The position numbers and the translations under genes were made by a program. Source: Dyadobacter pollutisoli (lineage in GTDB: Bacteria > Bacteroidota > Bacteroidia > Cytophagales > Spirosomataceae). From it: a stretch of DNA of 64,000 nt. Below, piece after piece: positions 36,985 through 44,949 of this stretch; position 1 is the stretch's first letter, and every line of letters starts with the position of its first letter. The stretch is from the NCBI RefSeq assembly GCF_026625565.1, contig NZ_CP112998.1:6608501-6672500 (forward strand), in the 5' to 3' direction. The notes beneath the pieces are model-generated. The model had not been told where the DNA came from and searched no databases. It was given only the letters and a program-made list of their open reading frames with translations.

Positions 36985-37090
36985 GACTGGTCTAACTCGA
37001 AACTCGCAGACTTTGTGCCTGATGGTATATGAGAAAGGGAATCTTAAATTTATCGTTGAAAAATAATTATAACTTTCGGTAGCTATCGCC

Positions 37091-37987
37091 ATGAAACATT
37101 TTAAGACTATAACCGATATGTACAATACCAATGGATTTTCTCCGCCAGAGAATCCAATGCTTGGCGTGTTAACATTTGAAGACATAAAAAGCTGCACGTT
37201 TGTTTATTCGGAATTCACATTGGGTTTTTACAAAATTGCTTTAAAAAAGGTCAAATCTGGCACGCTTATGTACGGAAAGACCAAGTATGACAGCGATACG
37301 GGTTCTATGTTTTTTATGAAACCGAATCAAATCATACAAATGAACGATATTGAACTGGAAGAAAATGGATTTATTATCTTTATAGATGAAGATTATCTAG
37401 TCAATCATCCACTTCACGCTACTATTAAAAAATACGGCTACTTCGACTACGAAGCAAACGAGGCTCTGCACTTAGCTCCTACTGAGGAAGAAACCATTTG
37501 GGACCTTTTTTATAAACTACGGGAGGAATACTACAATAATCAGGATAATCTTAGTAAAGAGATCATGATAGGCCATATTGAGTCCATTCTTAAATATTCG
37601 GCACGATTTTACAACCGGCAGTTCCTAAACCGGACTGTATTGTCAGGAACAATAATTTCTAAGTTTACTCGAATCCTGAAGGAATATTTTGAGAGTGGAA
37701 ACCTTCAAAAGCATGGATTGCCAACAGTTAAATATATGGCATCGAAGTTGTCATTATCCGGAGGATATCTTAGCGACTTATTGAAAAAGGAAACCGGCAG
37801 GACTGCCCTGGACCACATTCATTTAGCTATAATCATTGAGGCAAAAAACATATTGATGAGTACAGACAGTACTGTAGCAGAAACTGCATTTCGCCTTGGC
37901 TTTGAAAATCCACCCTATTTTTCGCGATTGTTTAAAAAATCAGTTGGAATCACCCCAACTGAATATAGAAGCCGATTTTTAAACTAA
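37091..37987 (+). CDS. AraC family transcriptional regulator
   Basis: A 298-residue regulator. The N-terminal part (to about 190) is a cupin-like sensing domain with the segment GSMFFMKPNQIIQM. The C-terminal 100 residues carry the two AraC helix-turn-helix units (VKYMASKLSLSGGYLSDLLKKETG and VAETAFRLGFENPPYFSRLFKKSVGITPTEYR). It lies 106 bp after the SDR on the same strand and probably controls the NmrA/SDR cargo; the effector is not known. Confidence 0.9.
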   Translation: MKHFKTITDMYNTNGFSPPENPMLGVLTFEDIKSCTFVYSEFTLGFYKIALKKVKSGTLMYGKTKYDSDTGSMFFMKPNQIIQMNDIELEENGFIIFIDEDYLVNHPLHATIKKYGYFDYEANEALHLAPTEEETIWDLFYKLREEYYNNQDNLSKEIMIGHIESILKYSARFYNRQFLNRTVLSGTIISKFTRILKEYFESGNLQKHGLPTVKYMASKLSLSGGYLSDLLKKETGRTALDHIHLAIIIEAKNILMSTDSTVAETAFRLGFENPPYFSRLFKKSVGITPTEYRSRFLN

Positions 37988-38176
37988 CGAAATTTTAAGT
38001 TACCTTTAGATAAGCCTTCACTGGAATTAGATTGCTGTTGACTCCATATGCACAGTTTATCATTGCAAGGTACACATCCTGAATATCTCGCCAACGATCT
38101 ACCTCCGCTTTATCATTGACGGCAATGCGAGTTTTATCTTAGGGGCGAAAAACCTCCTACTCAGGACTGTTAAGGG

Positions 38177-38214
38177 TCTAAGAGTACAAAAAAACCACCC
38201 GTATTTCTGTACCG
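38177..38214 (+). repeat. Imperfect direct repeat at right edge of the cargo block
   Basis: This is the partner of 34311-34347 in the same orientation. It follows the AraC gene and precedes the mobilisation genes, so the two copies bound a block of about 3.9 kb. Confidence 0.5.
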
Positions 38215-38272
38215 ATCGTCACAATATTATTGATGAAGAAGCTGATTGCACTTCTCCTCAATCAGGTAAAAT

Positions 38273-38857
38273 TTATTCACCTTTAAGTTTTTTGAGCAAC
38301 TCCTTCGCTTTCTTGGCCTCCATTTGCGTGTGTTTCAAAAGGTCTTCCGCCTCCTTAATTGTTAGCTCATGTGCCTCACGCTTCTGGGTTTCAAGTTCGG
38401 CCAGGGAAGGATCTTTATAGTAAATACTATCAGCTCTCGCGGTGAGTGCCGGACTGAGCTGCCTGGCAATACGGAATTTGAGATCACTATCTTTCAGCCT
38501 GCTGCTTTCGTGGTAATTGCTGATGGCCACTGCGATGCTTAGGGCCGTTGTGATCAACAGCATTGCCGCCGAGATGATGAAGCCTTTTGACTGAAGGTCA
38601 AAATGATGGCTGTGCCTTACTTGTGATTCCATCGGGACGCTTACAATTGCTTGCTGGATCTGGGAAAGGCAAGTCTCTAAATGTTGACTTGACGAATTGT
38701 GTTCTAATTGGCGTTGTATCTCGATCAGCGTATCGGCCAGAGCCTTGTTTTGAGTCTCAGTTGCCGTTTGGATTAGGTTCTCAATCGAGGCGTTTTTTCT
38801 GATCACAAGCGAAAGCACTTCTTCAATCGATTCGAGTTGTTCTTCTATGTTTTTCAT
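38273..38857 (-). CDS. Membrane-anchored coiled-coil protein of the mobilisation operon
   Basis: A 194-residue protein with a helical N-terminal region (1-75), one transmembrane segment (about 92-112, IISAAMLLITTALSIAVAIS) and a charged C-terminal coiled coil (EAEDLLKHTQMEAKKAKELLKKLKGE). The family is not recognised. Its start overlaps the relaxase stop by ATGA, so it is coupled to mobilisation. A role in placing the relaxosome at the membrane or helper coupling protein is possible but is inference. Confidence 0.75.
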   Translation of the reverse strand: MKNIEEQLESIEEVLSLVIRKNASIENLIQTATETQNKALADTLIEIQRQLEHNSSSQHLETCLSQIQQAIVSVPMESQVRHSHHFDLQSKGFIISAAMLLITTALSIAVAISNYHESSRLKDSDLKFRIARQLSPALTARADSIYYKDPSLAELETQKREAHELTIKEAEDLLKHTQMEAKKAKELLKKLKGE

Positions 38858-39789
38858 AAGCTTTGTCCTAAGTATTTTTTACGTTTCTTCTTTTTTGATG
38901 GGTTCGAACTCTGCTGGTCAAATTGCTGGATAGGTCGCAGCAAGTCATCCAGTATTCGATTGTCGGGGATCTGCTGTGAGAGGGTTGCGAGCCGGAATGT
39001 TTCTTGCGGGCGGGAGGACTGATATTGTGGCTGCATCCGAAACGGCTGCGCTATCGCCAGTTTCTGATTGTGCCGGATCAACGCATCTAGCCTGCTAAAG
39101 CTCAAACTCCGGTCGATCTTCGACCCTTTGAATTGCAGATCACCTTTCACGAAACTGACACCTTGGATCTCACTTGTGCCCGATTTGTATTTGAAAATCG
39201 TCTGGATGCCTTGCCGTTCCAGCGTTGCGGTCAACTCATTCCAGCTGCCAGCATTGGCACCTGCCAATTTGATCGCATCATATAGTTCATACCTGACTTT
39301 GTCTGCCCCTTTAAGCTGCTGCCGGTTGACCTGCTGTTTTCCCTTACCTAAATGATAGCCGTATTTGATCGTGATCTCTTTACAGACTTGGTGGTTTCGC
39401 TCTTTTTGAAACCGGTCTGTAATCGTCTTGCCTTCATTGTTAACCCGGTTGTAGATGACGTGCAGATGCGGATGGTTTTTATCCCGGTGCTCGACCAGAA
39501 TAAACTGCGTGCCGGTGATCTTCATCTTTTCCATGTACTCCAATGCACGCTGCTTCATAATCTCAGGCGATAGTCTAGCGGCATCTTGCGCACTCCAGCT
39601 CAGCGAAACATGCCCGACAGCTTTCGTCAAGTCAGGGTTCAATTTTCTTTGCAGATTGAAATCATCAATCATAGCCCGGACTTCACCCGTTCTCACACCT
39701 TCGGCTAGCAGTAAACTGGCTTCCTGCTTTTGCATCGCATACCTGATCACGCCACCAAAACTGTTACCAATTGTTACCTTACCGATCAT
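38854..39789 (-). CDS. Relaxase (MOBP/VirD2-type)
   Basis: A 311-residue DNA nickase expected to cut at oriT and lead the strand into the recipient. The metal-binding motif HRDKNHPHLHVIYNRVN has His101, Asp103, His106, His108 and His110. Tyr17 in GGVIRYAM is the likely catalytic tyrosine. The C-terminal 100 residues are basic. Its start overlaps the end of mobC by 11 bp. It resembles the relaxases of Bacteroidota mobilizable elements. Confidence 0.92.
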   Translation of the reverse strand: MIGKVTIGNSFGGVIRYAMQKQEASLLLAEGVRTGEVRAMIDDFNLQRKLNPDLTKAVGHVSLSWSAQDAARLSPEIMKQRALEYMEKMKITGTQFILVEHRDKNHPHLHVIYNRVNNEGKTITDRFQKERNHQVCKEITIKYGYHLGKGKQQVNRQQLKGADKVRYELYDAIKLAGANAGSWNELTATLERQGIQTIFKYKSGTSEIQGVSFVKGDLQFKGSKIDRSLSFSRLDALIRHNQKLAIAQPFRMQPQYQSSRPQETFRLATLSQQIPDNRILDDLLRPIQQFDQQSSNPSKKKKRKKYLGQSL

Positions 39790-40156
39790 CTCTGCTTAGC
39801 TCTTTCAGGATCACATCAATTTGCAAAAGCAGCTCTTTGCAGGATTGACGGATGAATATCAACCCTTCTTTATGGGCAAGGTGCGTCAGCTGGTTCAGGT
39901 TGTTGGCCATGCCTTGGAGTGTCCTGAAATGTCTGAGGTCATCCGGTTTTAGCCTGGCCAAAACCTTTGCTTTCTTGGCAGCCAACCTAAACCACGAGCT
40001 TGGTTTCATCCCGGCATCCTTGGCTTTTTCTTCGATCAAAAAGCGCTCGGTTTCGGTCAGCCTGACTACGAGCTGGCTCTGCCGCTTTATTTTCTTGGGC
40101 GGCCTGCCGCCTTTGGGATTGTAAGGCTTTTTGTCTTTGATTTCTGTCTTTTCCAT
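39779..40156 (-). CDS. mobC: Mobilisation protein MobC
   Basis: A 125-residue relaxosome accessory protein starting MEKTEIKDKK at 40156; an earlier start at 40195 adds residues that overlap the oriT region. The ribbon-helix-helix-like start (SQLVVRLTETERFLIEEKAKDAGM) and the C-terminal GMANNLNQLTHLAHKEG segment are those of the MobC family. It binds oriT DNA and assists the relaxase. The candidate oriT lies 50 bp upstream. Confidence 0.9.
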   Translation of the reverse strand: MEKTEIKDKKPYNPKGGRPPKKIKRQSQLVVRLTETERFLIEEKAKDAGMKPSSWFRLAAKKAKVLARLKPDDLRHFRTLQGMANNLNQLTHLAHKEGLIFIRQSCKELLLQIDVILKELSRDDR

Positions 40157-40207
40157 CTCACATTCCAATATCTGTTTCAAACCTTTTGCGACCAACGGGA
40201 GAAAAAG

Positions 40208-40267
40208 GCAAGTTTCCAGTCACGCGGGAGCGGGACGGGTTTTCGCAATGCGAAAACACAAACTTGC
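40208..40267. other. Candidate oriT of the mobilizable element
   Basis: Between mobC and the primase are two nested inverted repeats: gttttcgca/tgcgaaaac (40239-40257, one-base loop) and gcaagttt/aaacttgc (40208-40215 with 40260-40267). A GC-rich stretch (cacgcgggagcgggacggg) lies within the outer pair. Location upstream of mobC-relaxase and the hairpin architecture fit an oriT. The nick site cannot be fixed from sequence alone. Confidence 0.6.
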
Positions 40268-40280
40268 TCTCTGAAGGATT

Positions 40281-41225
40281 TTACAAATGCAGCCCGCCAG
40301 ACTTTTTGAACGTCTGCTGTTTTTTCAGTTCTTTTTGGCTTGATTTCTGACTGACTAAGTAGTCATTTACATCCTTGTACTGCTTGTAAATGATCGAGGC
40401 ATCAACTGTTTTCAGACCTGCCAACTGAAACTTTTCCTGCGTTTTCTTACCGGCATTGTCATGGTCCAGATAGAGAAAAATGCTTCGATAACGCTGTAAA
40501 AGATCCAAGCTTCTGTCTGCCAGACTGACCGAGTTGAGCACCAGGAAATCGCTTCGGATTGGATGGATGTGCTTTTGCAGGGTGAGCAAGGAAAGAAAAT
40601 CCATAAACCCTTCGGCCACGCAGATGGACTTTGCCCCGTTCTCAATGTGCGTAATATCCTTGGGTGAGGATGACCCTTTGAAGTAGGCATTTCTCAGCTC
40701 ATAACCGCCGGACCTGTTTTCAAATCCTGCGGCGAAGTACTTTTTGTCTTCCAACTGGTAATACACTTCCTGACAGTAAGGTATTGCAATGTTGAGCGGA
40801 ATGCCCCGGCTTTCCAGATAGCTGGTTATTACCGGATTGTTTCCCAAGGGTTTTACCTCGTTGATCGTGATAGCAGCGGCAAGGACTGGTTTCTCGGTAA
40901 CGCTCTGCCATATAGGTTTAGCGAGAAATGAGGGATTGGGTATTTGCTGTTCAAAGAGAAAAAGGTCTTTCACCTTTTCAATTAGGCTATTTGCATCCTG
41001 ATTGGGGTAAAGCCTTTCGGCCAGGTCAAATAACTTCCCGCCCTGCATGAGCGCGTAATCATACCACCTGTTAATGGCCGTGTTCACTTTAAACGACGGG
41101 GAATGCTCTGGCTCTCGGATAGGCGACACGTACCATTGACTTTCGCCTCTTTTATAGCTGGGCTCAATACCGATTTTACTCAGAAAATCAGTGATAGGTA
41201 GCTGATTTAACTGCTTGATATTCAT
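40281..41225 (-). CDS. TOPRIM-domain DNA primase
   Basis: A 314-residue primase-like protein. The N-terminal part (WYVSPIREPEHSPSFKVN... WYDYALMQGGKLFDLAE) has the fold signature of the CHC2 primase zinc domain but lacks the zinc-binding cysteines. The TOPRIM domain (about 198-285) contains VAEGFMD (Glu205) and LYLDHDNAGK (Asp254, Asp256). It probably primes replication of the element after transfer or excision. It is followed by the candidate oriT and preceded by the iteron cluster. Confidence 0.85.
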   Translation of the reverse strand: MNIKQLNQLPITDFLSKIGIEPSYKRGESQWYVSPIREPEHSPSFKVNTAINRWYDYALMQGGKLFDLAERLYPNQDANSLIEKVKDLFLFEQQIPNPSFLAKPIWQSVTEKPVLAAAITINEVKPLGNNPVITSYLESRGIPLNIAIPYCQEVYYQLEDKKYFAAGFENRSGGYELRNAYFKGSSSPKDITHIENGAKSICVAEGFMDFLSLLTLQKHIHPIRSDFLVLNSVSLADRSLDLLQRYRSIFLYLDHDNAGKKTQEKFQLAGLKTVDASIIYKQYKDVNDYLVSQKSSQKELKKQQTFKKSGGLHL

Positions 41226-41285
41226 GGTTTTATTTTTTGATAAGCAAACACCTGTTTTAAGCAGGCTGGTAGAAGCCGTTTTTAT

Positions 41286-41428
41286 GATGAGACGATGAGA
41301 AATGGATATAAATAATTGATAATGATATAAGTTAAGGGCTCATCAAAGCCTCATCAAGCATATTTACCATGATGAGTTTTCTCATCGTTCTCATCATACC
41401 TCATCATAAAATAAGATACTTTGATGAG
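41286..41428. repeat. Iteron-like cluster of GATGAG/CTCATC hexamers
   Basis: Nine copies of one hexamer in both orientations lie within about 143 bp between the helicase and primase genes: GATGAG at 41286, 41294, 41371 and 41423; CTCATC at 41339, 41350, 41381, 41390 and 41400. The region is A+T rich. It looks like a replication origin or binding array for an element-encoded protein. Confidence 0.6.
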
Positions 41429-41466
41429 CATGTTACGTGCTGACATTTAGCTGGTTAAGTAGTATT

Positions 41467-42699
41467 TTATGGCCCCTCATCAAACTTTTGGCTAATCCAG
41501 TTCATTGAAACACTGTAATACCTACCCGTTGAATGCACGGCGGCCAGGTCATTGCAGCTGTTGTATAAATAGGTCTGGTAGTTTAAACTGTTGGCAACCG
41601 GCTTTAAGCCCCAATCATTTTGCAGCACATTGGAAACCTGCTGGCGGGTCAGCCTTGGCATATTCCGCTTCAAAAGTTCAAGCATGTCCTTATTGGTGAA
41701 TTCGAGCTTGCTGATGCCGGTGTTCTCAAAAATCTCTCGAAGGATAAAGAGCATTTCCGTTTCCAAACGGTTGCGGTTGTTGCGGATGACGCGCAGCAAT
41801 GCTTCGGTACGTATCTGCCTTTCAGAAAACCACATCCTGGTTTGGGCAACCGGCACTGACAGGTTTCGGCAGAGCAGATAATGCAGGAAGGCTGGAACCT
41901 CGCTAGCCATTAGATCCAGCAGATGGATATTTTCCGAGGGAAGCACGGGCACCTTGCGTACCCAATACCGGGTTTCGGCCGGATCAATAACAATGAAGTT
42001 CTCTTCATTATTAGAGCACAATACAAACTTGCCGAAAAACTCGGTTTCCTTCCGGTCCTTGCCTTTGGCTTCCACCTTCGAATTCCGGGCAGTGCTCAGG
42101 TTTTTGATCTTTTCTGAATCCTCCCTGCGGTCGAGCAGCACTTCATCGACGGCAATGATCAAGGTGTTCATCCAGTCGGAATTGAATTGCGAGCGGAAAT
42201 CGCTGTTGCCGTTAAAGGTCATGTTCTTTCCAAAGATCATTTTCAGAAAATTCAGGAAGGTGGTCTTCCCGGTTTTGCGCTCTTTGGAGACCAGGCACAG
42301 TACTGGAAGCTTCTGTGTCGGTCTTTGGTAAAGAAGACTCAGATAGTCCAGGCCAAGCTCAAACTGCTCTCCGAAAATGTGCCGTATAAAACCGAGCGTT
42401 ACAGACGGATCACCCGGTTCGGGTTTCGCTTCCAGCCGGTGGTATAGGTTGTAAAAGTTTCCCACAATCTCTTTGTAATCCACGTGGTCGGGCACGCAAC
42501 AGAAACCGTCAAACTTTCTGATCTTTTTAATCTGGCTTGGTTCCAGGTCTTGCCGGAGCATTTCGGCTGACCATGGGATCCACATCTCCATAAATTCCTT
42601 GCTGACCGTCGGTTGCATACACTTTTTGAAATAGCCGGTCTGAACCCGTATATAGCTGCCTGGCAGGTTCAACGGATAGTTGTTGGCGGACATCATCAA
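41467..42699 (-). CDS. Primase-associated helicase-like ATPase (DUF5906-type)
   Basis: A 410-residue P-loop protein. Walker A is KERKTGKTT (139-147) and Walker B is AVDE (183-186) in LIIAVDEVLL; a later SNNEE segment resembles motif C of superfamily 3 helicases. The C-terminal 90 residues look like a winged-helix DNA-binding region. Met3 is an equally likely start. It is the helicase partner of the TOPRIM primase one gene downstream, and together with the iterons it suggests autonomous replication of the excised element. Confidence 0.83.
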   Translation of the reverse strand: MMMSANNYPLNLPGSYIRVQTGYFKKCMQPTVSKEFMEMWIPWSAEMLRQDLEPSQIKKIRKFDGFCCVPDHVDYKEIVGNFYNLYHRLEAKPEPGDPSVTLGFIRHIFGEQFELGLDYLSLLYQRPTQKLPVLCLVSKERKTGKTTFLNFLKMIFGKNMTFNGNSDFRSQFNSDWMNTLIIAVDEVLLDRREDSEKIKNLSTARNSKVEAKGKDRKETEFFGKFVLCSNNEENFIVIDPAETRYWVRKVPVLPSENIHLLDLMASEVPAFLHYLLCRNLSVPVAQTRMWFSERQIRTEALLRVIRNNRNRLETEMLFILREIFENTGISKLEFTNKDMLELLKRNMPRLTRQQVSNVLQNDWGLKPVANSLNYQTYLYNSCNDLAAVHSTGRYYSVSMNWISQKFDEGP

Positions 42700-42708
42700 G
42701 TAAACCGC

Positions 42709-43050
42709 TTAGTGACGTCTGCCTTTGCGTCCAACCACAAGGGACGGGAGCTGTTCCCGGAGTTCGGACATGGTTTTCTTCTTGCCAGACTTGATCCACT
42801 CTTCCAGCTCGGACTTATAGAAGTAAAGCCTTTTCCCCTTTTTGCTGACAGGGATCTCACGGTGGCAGACTTTGCCATAAAGCGTCTGCACGGAGAGGTT
42901 TAGAAACTCAGCTGCCTGGGAAATCGTCATGAGCTCGATGGTCTGCGGAACGGGCTGTCTAGATTCTAAAAGAAGGTCTTGGATGCTGTCAAGCTTTTGG
43001 TGTAGCTCGGATACTGCGTGGGGCAGCTGGTCAAATGAGTAATGATCCAT
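42709..43050 (-). CDS. Excisionase-like helix-turn-helix protein
   Basis: A 113-residue protein starting MDHYSFDQLP at 43050. Residues about 38-85 (MTISQAAEFLNLSVQTLYGKVCHREIPVSKKGKRLYFYKSELEEWI) are an HTH_17/MerR-like domain with wing, as in excisionases of Bacteroidota elements. A preceding coiled coil (LHQKLDSIQDLLLESR) may dimerise it. It lies 10 bp upstream of the helicase gene and probably governs excision or replication gene expression. Confidence 0.85.
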   Translation of the reverse strand: MDHYSFDQLPHAVSELHQKLDSIQDLLLESRQPVPQTIELMTISQAAEFLNLSVQTLYGKVCHREIPVSKKGKRLYFYKSELEEWIKSGKKKTMSELREQLPSLVVGRKGRRH

Positions 43051-43363
43051 AACATTGCGTGTTTTTGTTTGATACGGCAATGTTAGGTGCTTGTTTTGGT
43101 GGGTTACAAGTAGTCAGCTGTGTAACCTCACTTTTACCTACCGATATTTTTTGATTTTTTGCTGAAAGTTACTTTAATGTTGCGGGAGAATATGATTGTA
43201 GCCAACCAGGGCTACAGGCAAAGCGAGTCAAACAGAATAGCCTGCTTATCGAGTAAAAGGGAAAGAAGAGCTGGCGCAGCAGAAAAAGGCCGATTTCGAT
43301 TTGGGATGTGAAAATTATTCAGCTAGCAACGACACAACAATGGACAACTAATAAATCAAAAAA

Positions 43364-43906
43364 ATGGGTTTTGGGTTTAATTTATTTTTCGTTTTTATAC
43401 TTGTTCCCTTAATAGGGATCCTTTTAGTGACTTGGTTGCTGACGAGAAAGAAAATCTTTGGTAAGTTGTTTGGAATTGTTTGGCTTGGAATATTCGGACT
43501 GGCATTATTTTCTGGATTTATTCAATGGTTGACAGCTAAAACAAAATTAGAGAAGAAGGACTATTACGGGCAATACATTGTAAACCGTGACTATTTTCCG
43601 GGAAAACAAGCGGATTGGCAATACAACAATTTCAGATTCGAAATAAAAGAGAACGACTCAATTTATTTCTACGTGACTAACAAAGAGAAAATACTAAGAC
43701 GATATGAGGGAACAATTACAACGACAAAACCATATCTTTATCGTTCAGAGCGACTTATAATAAATATGAAGCAACCAACACATCACATTATGACAAGTTA
43801 CCCGACAACTTACCGAAGTGCATGGAGTTTTTATTTGGTTTTCTTCTCACCGAAATTCAATAATGTCTATTTCAAAAAGGGCAAATGGAAGCCGCTTGAT
43901 AACTAA
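43364..43906 (+). CDS. Hypothetical membrane protein (element cargo)
   Basis: A 180-residue protein with two N-terminal transmembrane helices (about 6-26 and 34-57) followed by a soluble beta-rich domain (about 60-180) with EIKENDSIYFYVTNKEKILRRYEG. The family is not recognised. It is the only plus-strand gene in the right half of the element and is convergent (1 bp apart) with the 330-residue gene, so it is likely accessory cargo. Confidence 0.65.
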   Translation: MGFGFNLFFVFILVPLIGILLVTWLLTRKKIFGKLFGIVWLGIFGLALFSGFIQWLTAKTKLEKKDYYGQYIVNRDYFPGKQADWQYNNFRFEIKENDSIYFYVTNKEKILRRYEGTITTTKPYLYRSERLIINMKQPTHHIMTSYPTTYRSAWSFYLVFFSPKFNNVYFKKGKWKPLDN

Positions 43907-43907
43907 A

Positions 43908-44900
43908 TCACTTTTGACTTGTACTTGAACTTTCACTCCCCTTTTTACTTCTGGCAGCGGGAGCCAAAGCTAAACCAGTAGAGCTATTCTTCATTACTTC
44001 CAAAATTGGAGACTTGCAAATTTTAACATCTGACGAGATAATCCCATTAAGGTAGCCAGCGGTAAATGGTTTAGCTTGTGCATTTGCGACGTACATATAA
44101 TGCTCAATAATCCAGCTTTCAAGCTCCGCCTTGTTACAGGAAACGATCAGGTTGGCTTCAATTAGCTGTTTGAATGCATCAGCAAGCTGATTACCATTGC
44201 TGTTGAAGAGCAGTTTCTGCTTAGGAGTAATGTTGTTGTTCAGCAGCGTGAATAACGGTTGCTGGTCTTTCTCTTCAAAATACTCCTTGAAGATCTTGAA
44301 AAATTGATCGGCTATACCTTCAACAAATACAGGATAGCGGCGGATTCGTATTGGCGTCGGTTCACCATCACTTATCTTTTCTACGTCCGAATCTTGACCT
44401 TCCGTTTTTACAAGCGCAGTGATTTCCGCGATAAAGTCGGCCAGACTTTCTTCTCTTTCGCTAATTGAATCGCAAAGATCCTCGACAAACTCTGGTGTAA
44501 CGATAACATCTGTCTTATCAGGCTCCAAAATATCAGTGTAAAAGATCTCGGCAAACTCAATAGCAAGCAAAAAGTTGTCCCGCATATTTTCTCCATTTGC
44601 AGGGTAATGACGGAAGTAATTTTCCCAAAACCTGTTGAATAGCGATAACAGCTTCTTTGTCTGATCCAGATAAGCTTTTCGTCTCCCAGTATCTGCGCCA
44701 ATAATGTCAATGACAGCTAGGTCCTTTAAGATTTGCAACCGCTTTAGAAACTGCAATGAGAAATGTGAGGTCTGGTGGGTGATGTCATAGCCAGCCTTGA
44801 AGACTGGGCCGAGTTCAGAGGGCTCGCGTTTGTCCCTAATTTCAGTTAGTCGAAGGTCAAATTTTTGTAAGAATGTGAAATATTCTTTGAAATGCTCCAT
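43908..44900 (-). CDS. Hypothetical protein of the element, helical
   Basis: A 330-residue, mostly helical, acidic cytoplasmic protein. Near the C-terminus FNSNGNQLADAFKQLIEANLIVSCNKAELESWI is followed by FTAGYLNGIISSDVKIC, a pattern I associate with element-borne proteins of Bacteroidota but cannot name. It lies directly downstream of the integrase (50 bp apart, same strand). A regulatory role is possible; function is unknown. Confidence 0.65.
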   Translation of the reverse strand: MEHFKEYFTFLQKFDLRLTEIRDKREPSELGPVFKAGYDITHQTSHFSLQFLKRLQILKDLAVIDIIGADTGRRKAYLDQTKKLLSLFNRFWENYFRHYPANGENMRDNFLLAIEFAEIFYTDILEPDKTDVIVTPEFVEDLCDSISEREESLADFIAEITALVKTEGQDSDVEKISDGEPTPIRIRRYPVFVEGIADQFFKIFKEYFEEKDQQPLFTLLNNNITPKQKLLFNSNGNQLADAFKQLIEANLIVSCNKAELESWIIEHYMYVANAQAKPFTAGYLNGIISSDVKICKSPILEVMKNSSTGLALAPAARSKKGSESSSTSQK

Positions 44901-44949
44901 GCTTAATAAAATCTAGTACAGACTATCAGACGATGCTTACGGTCAAAAA

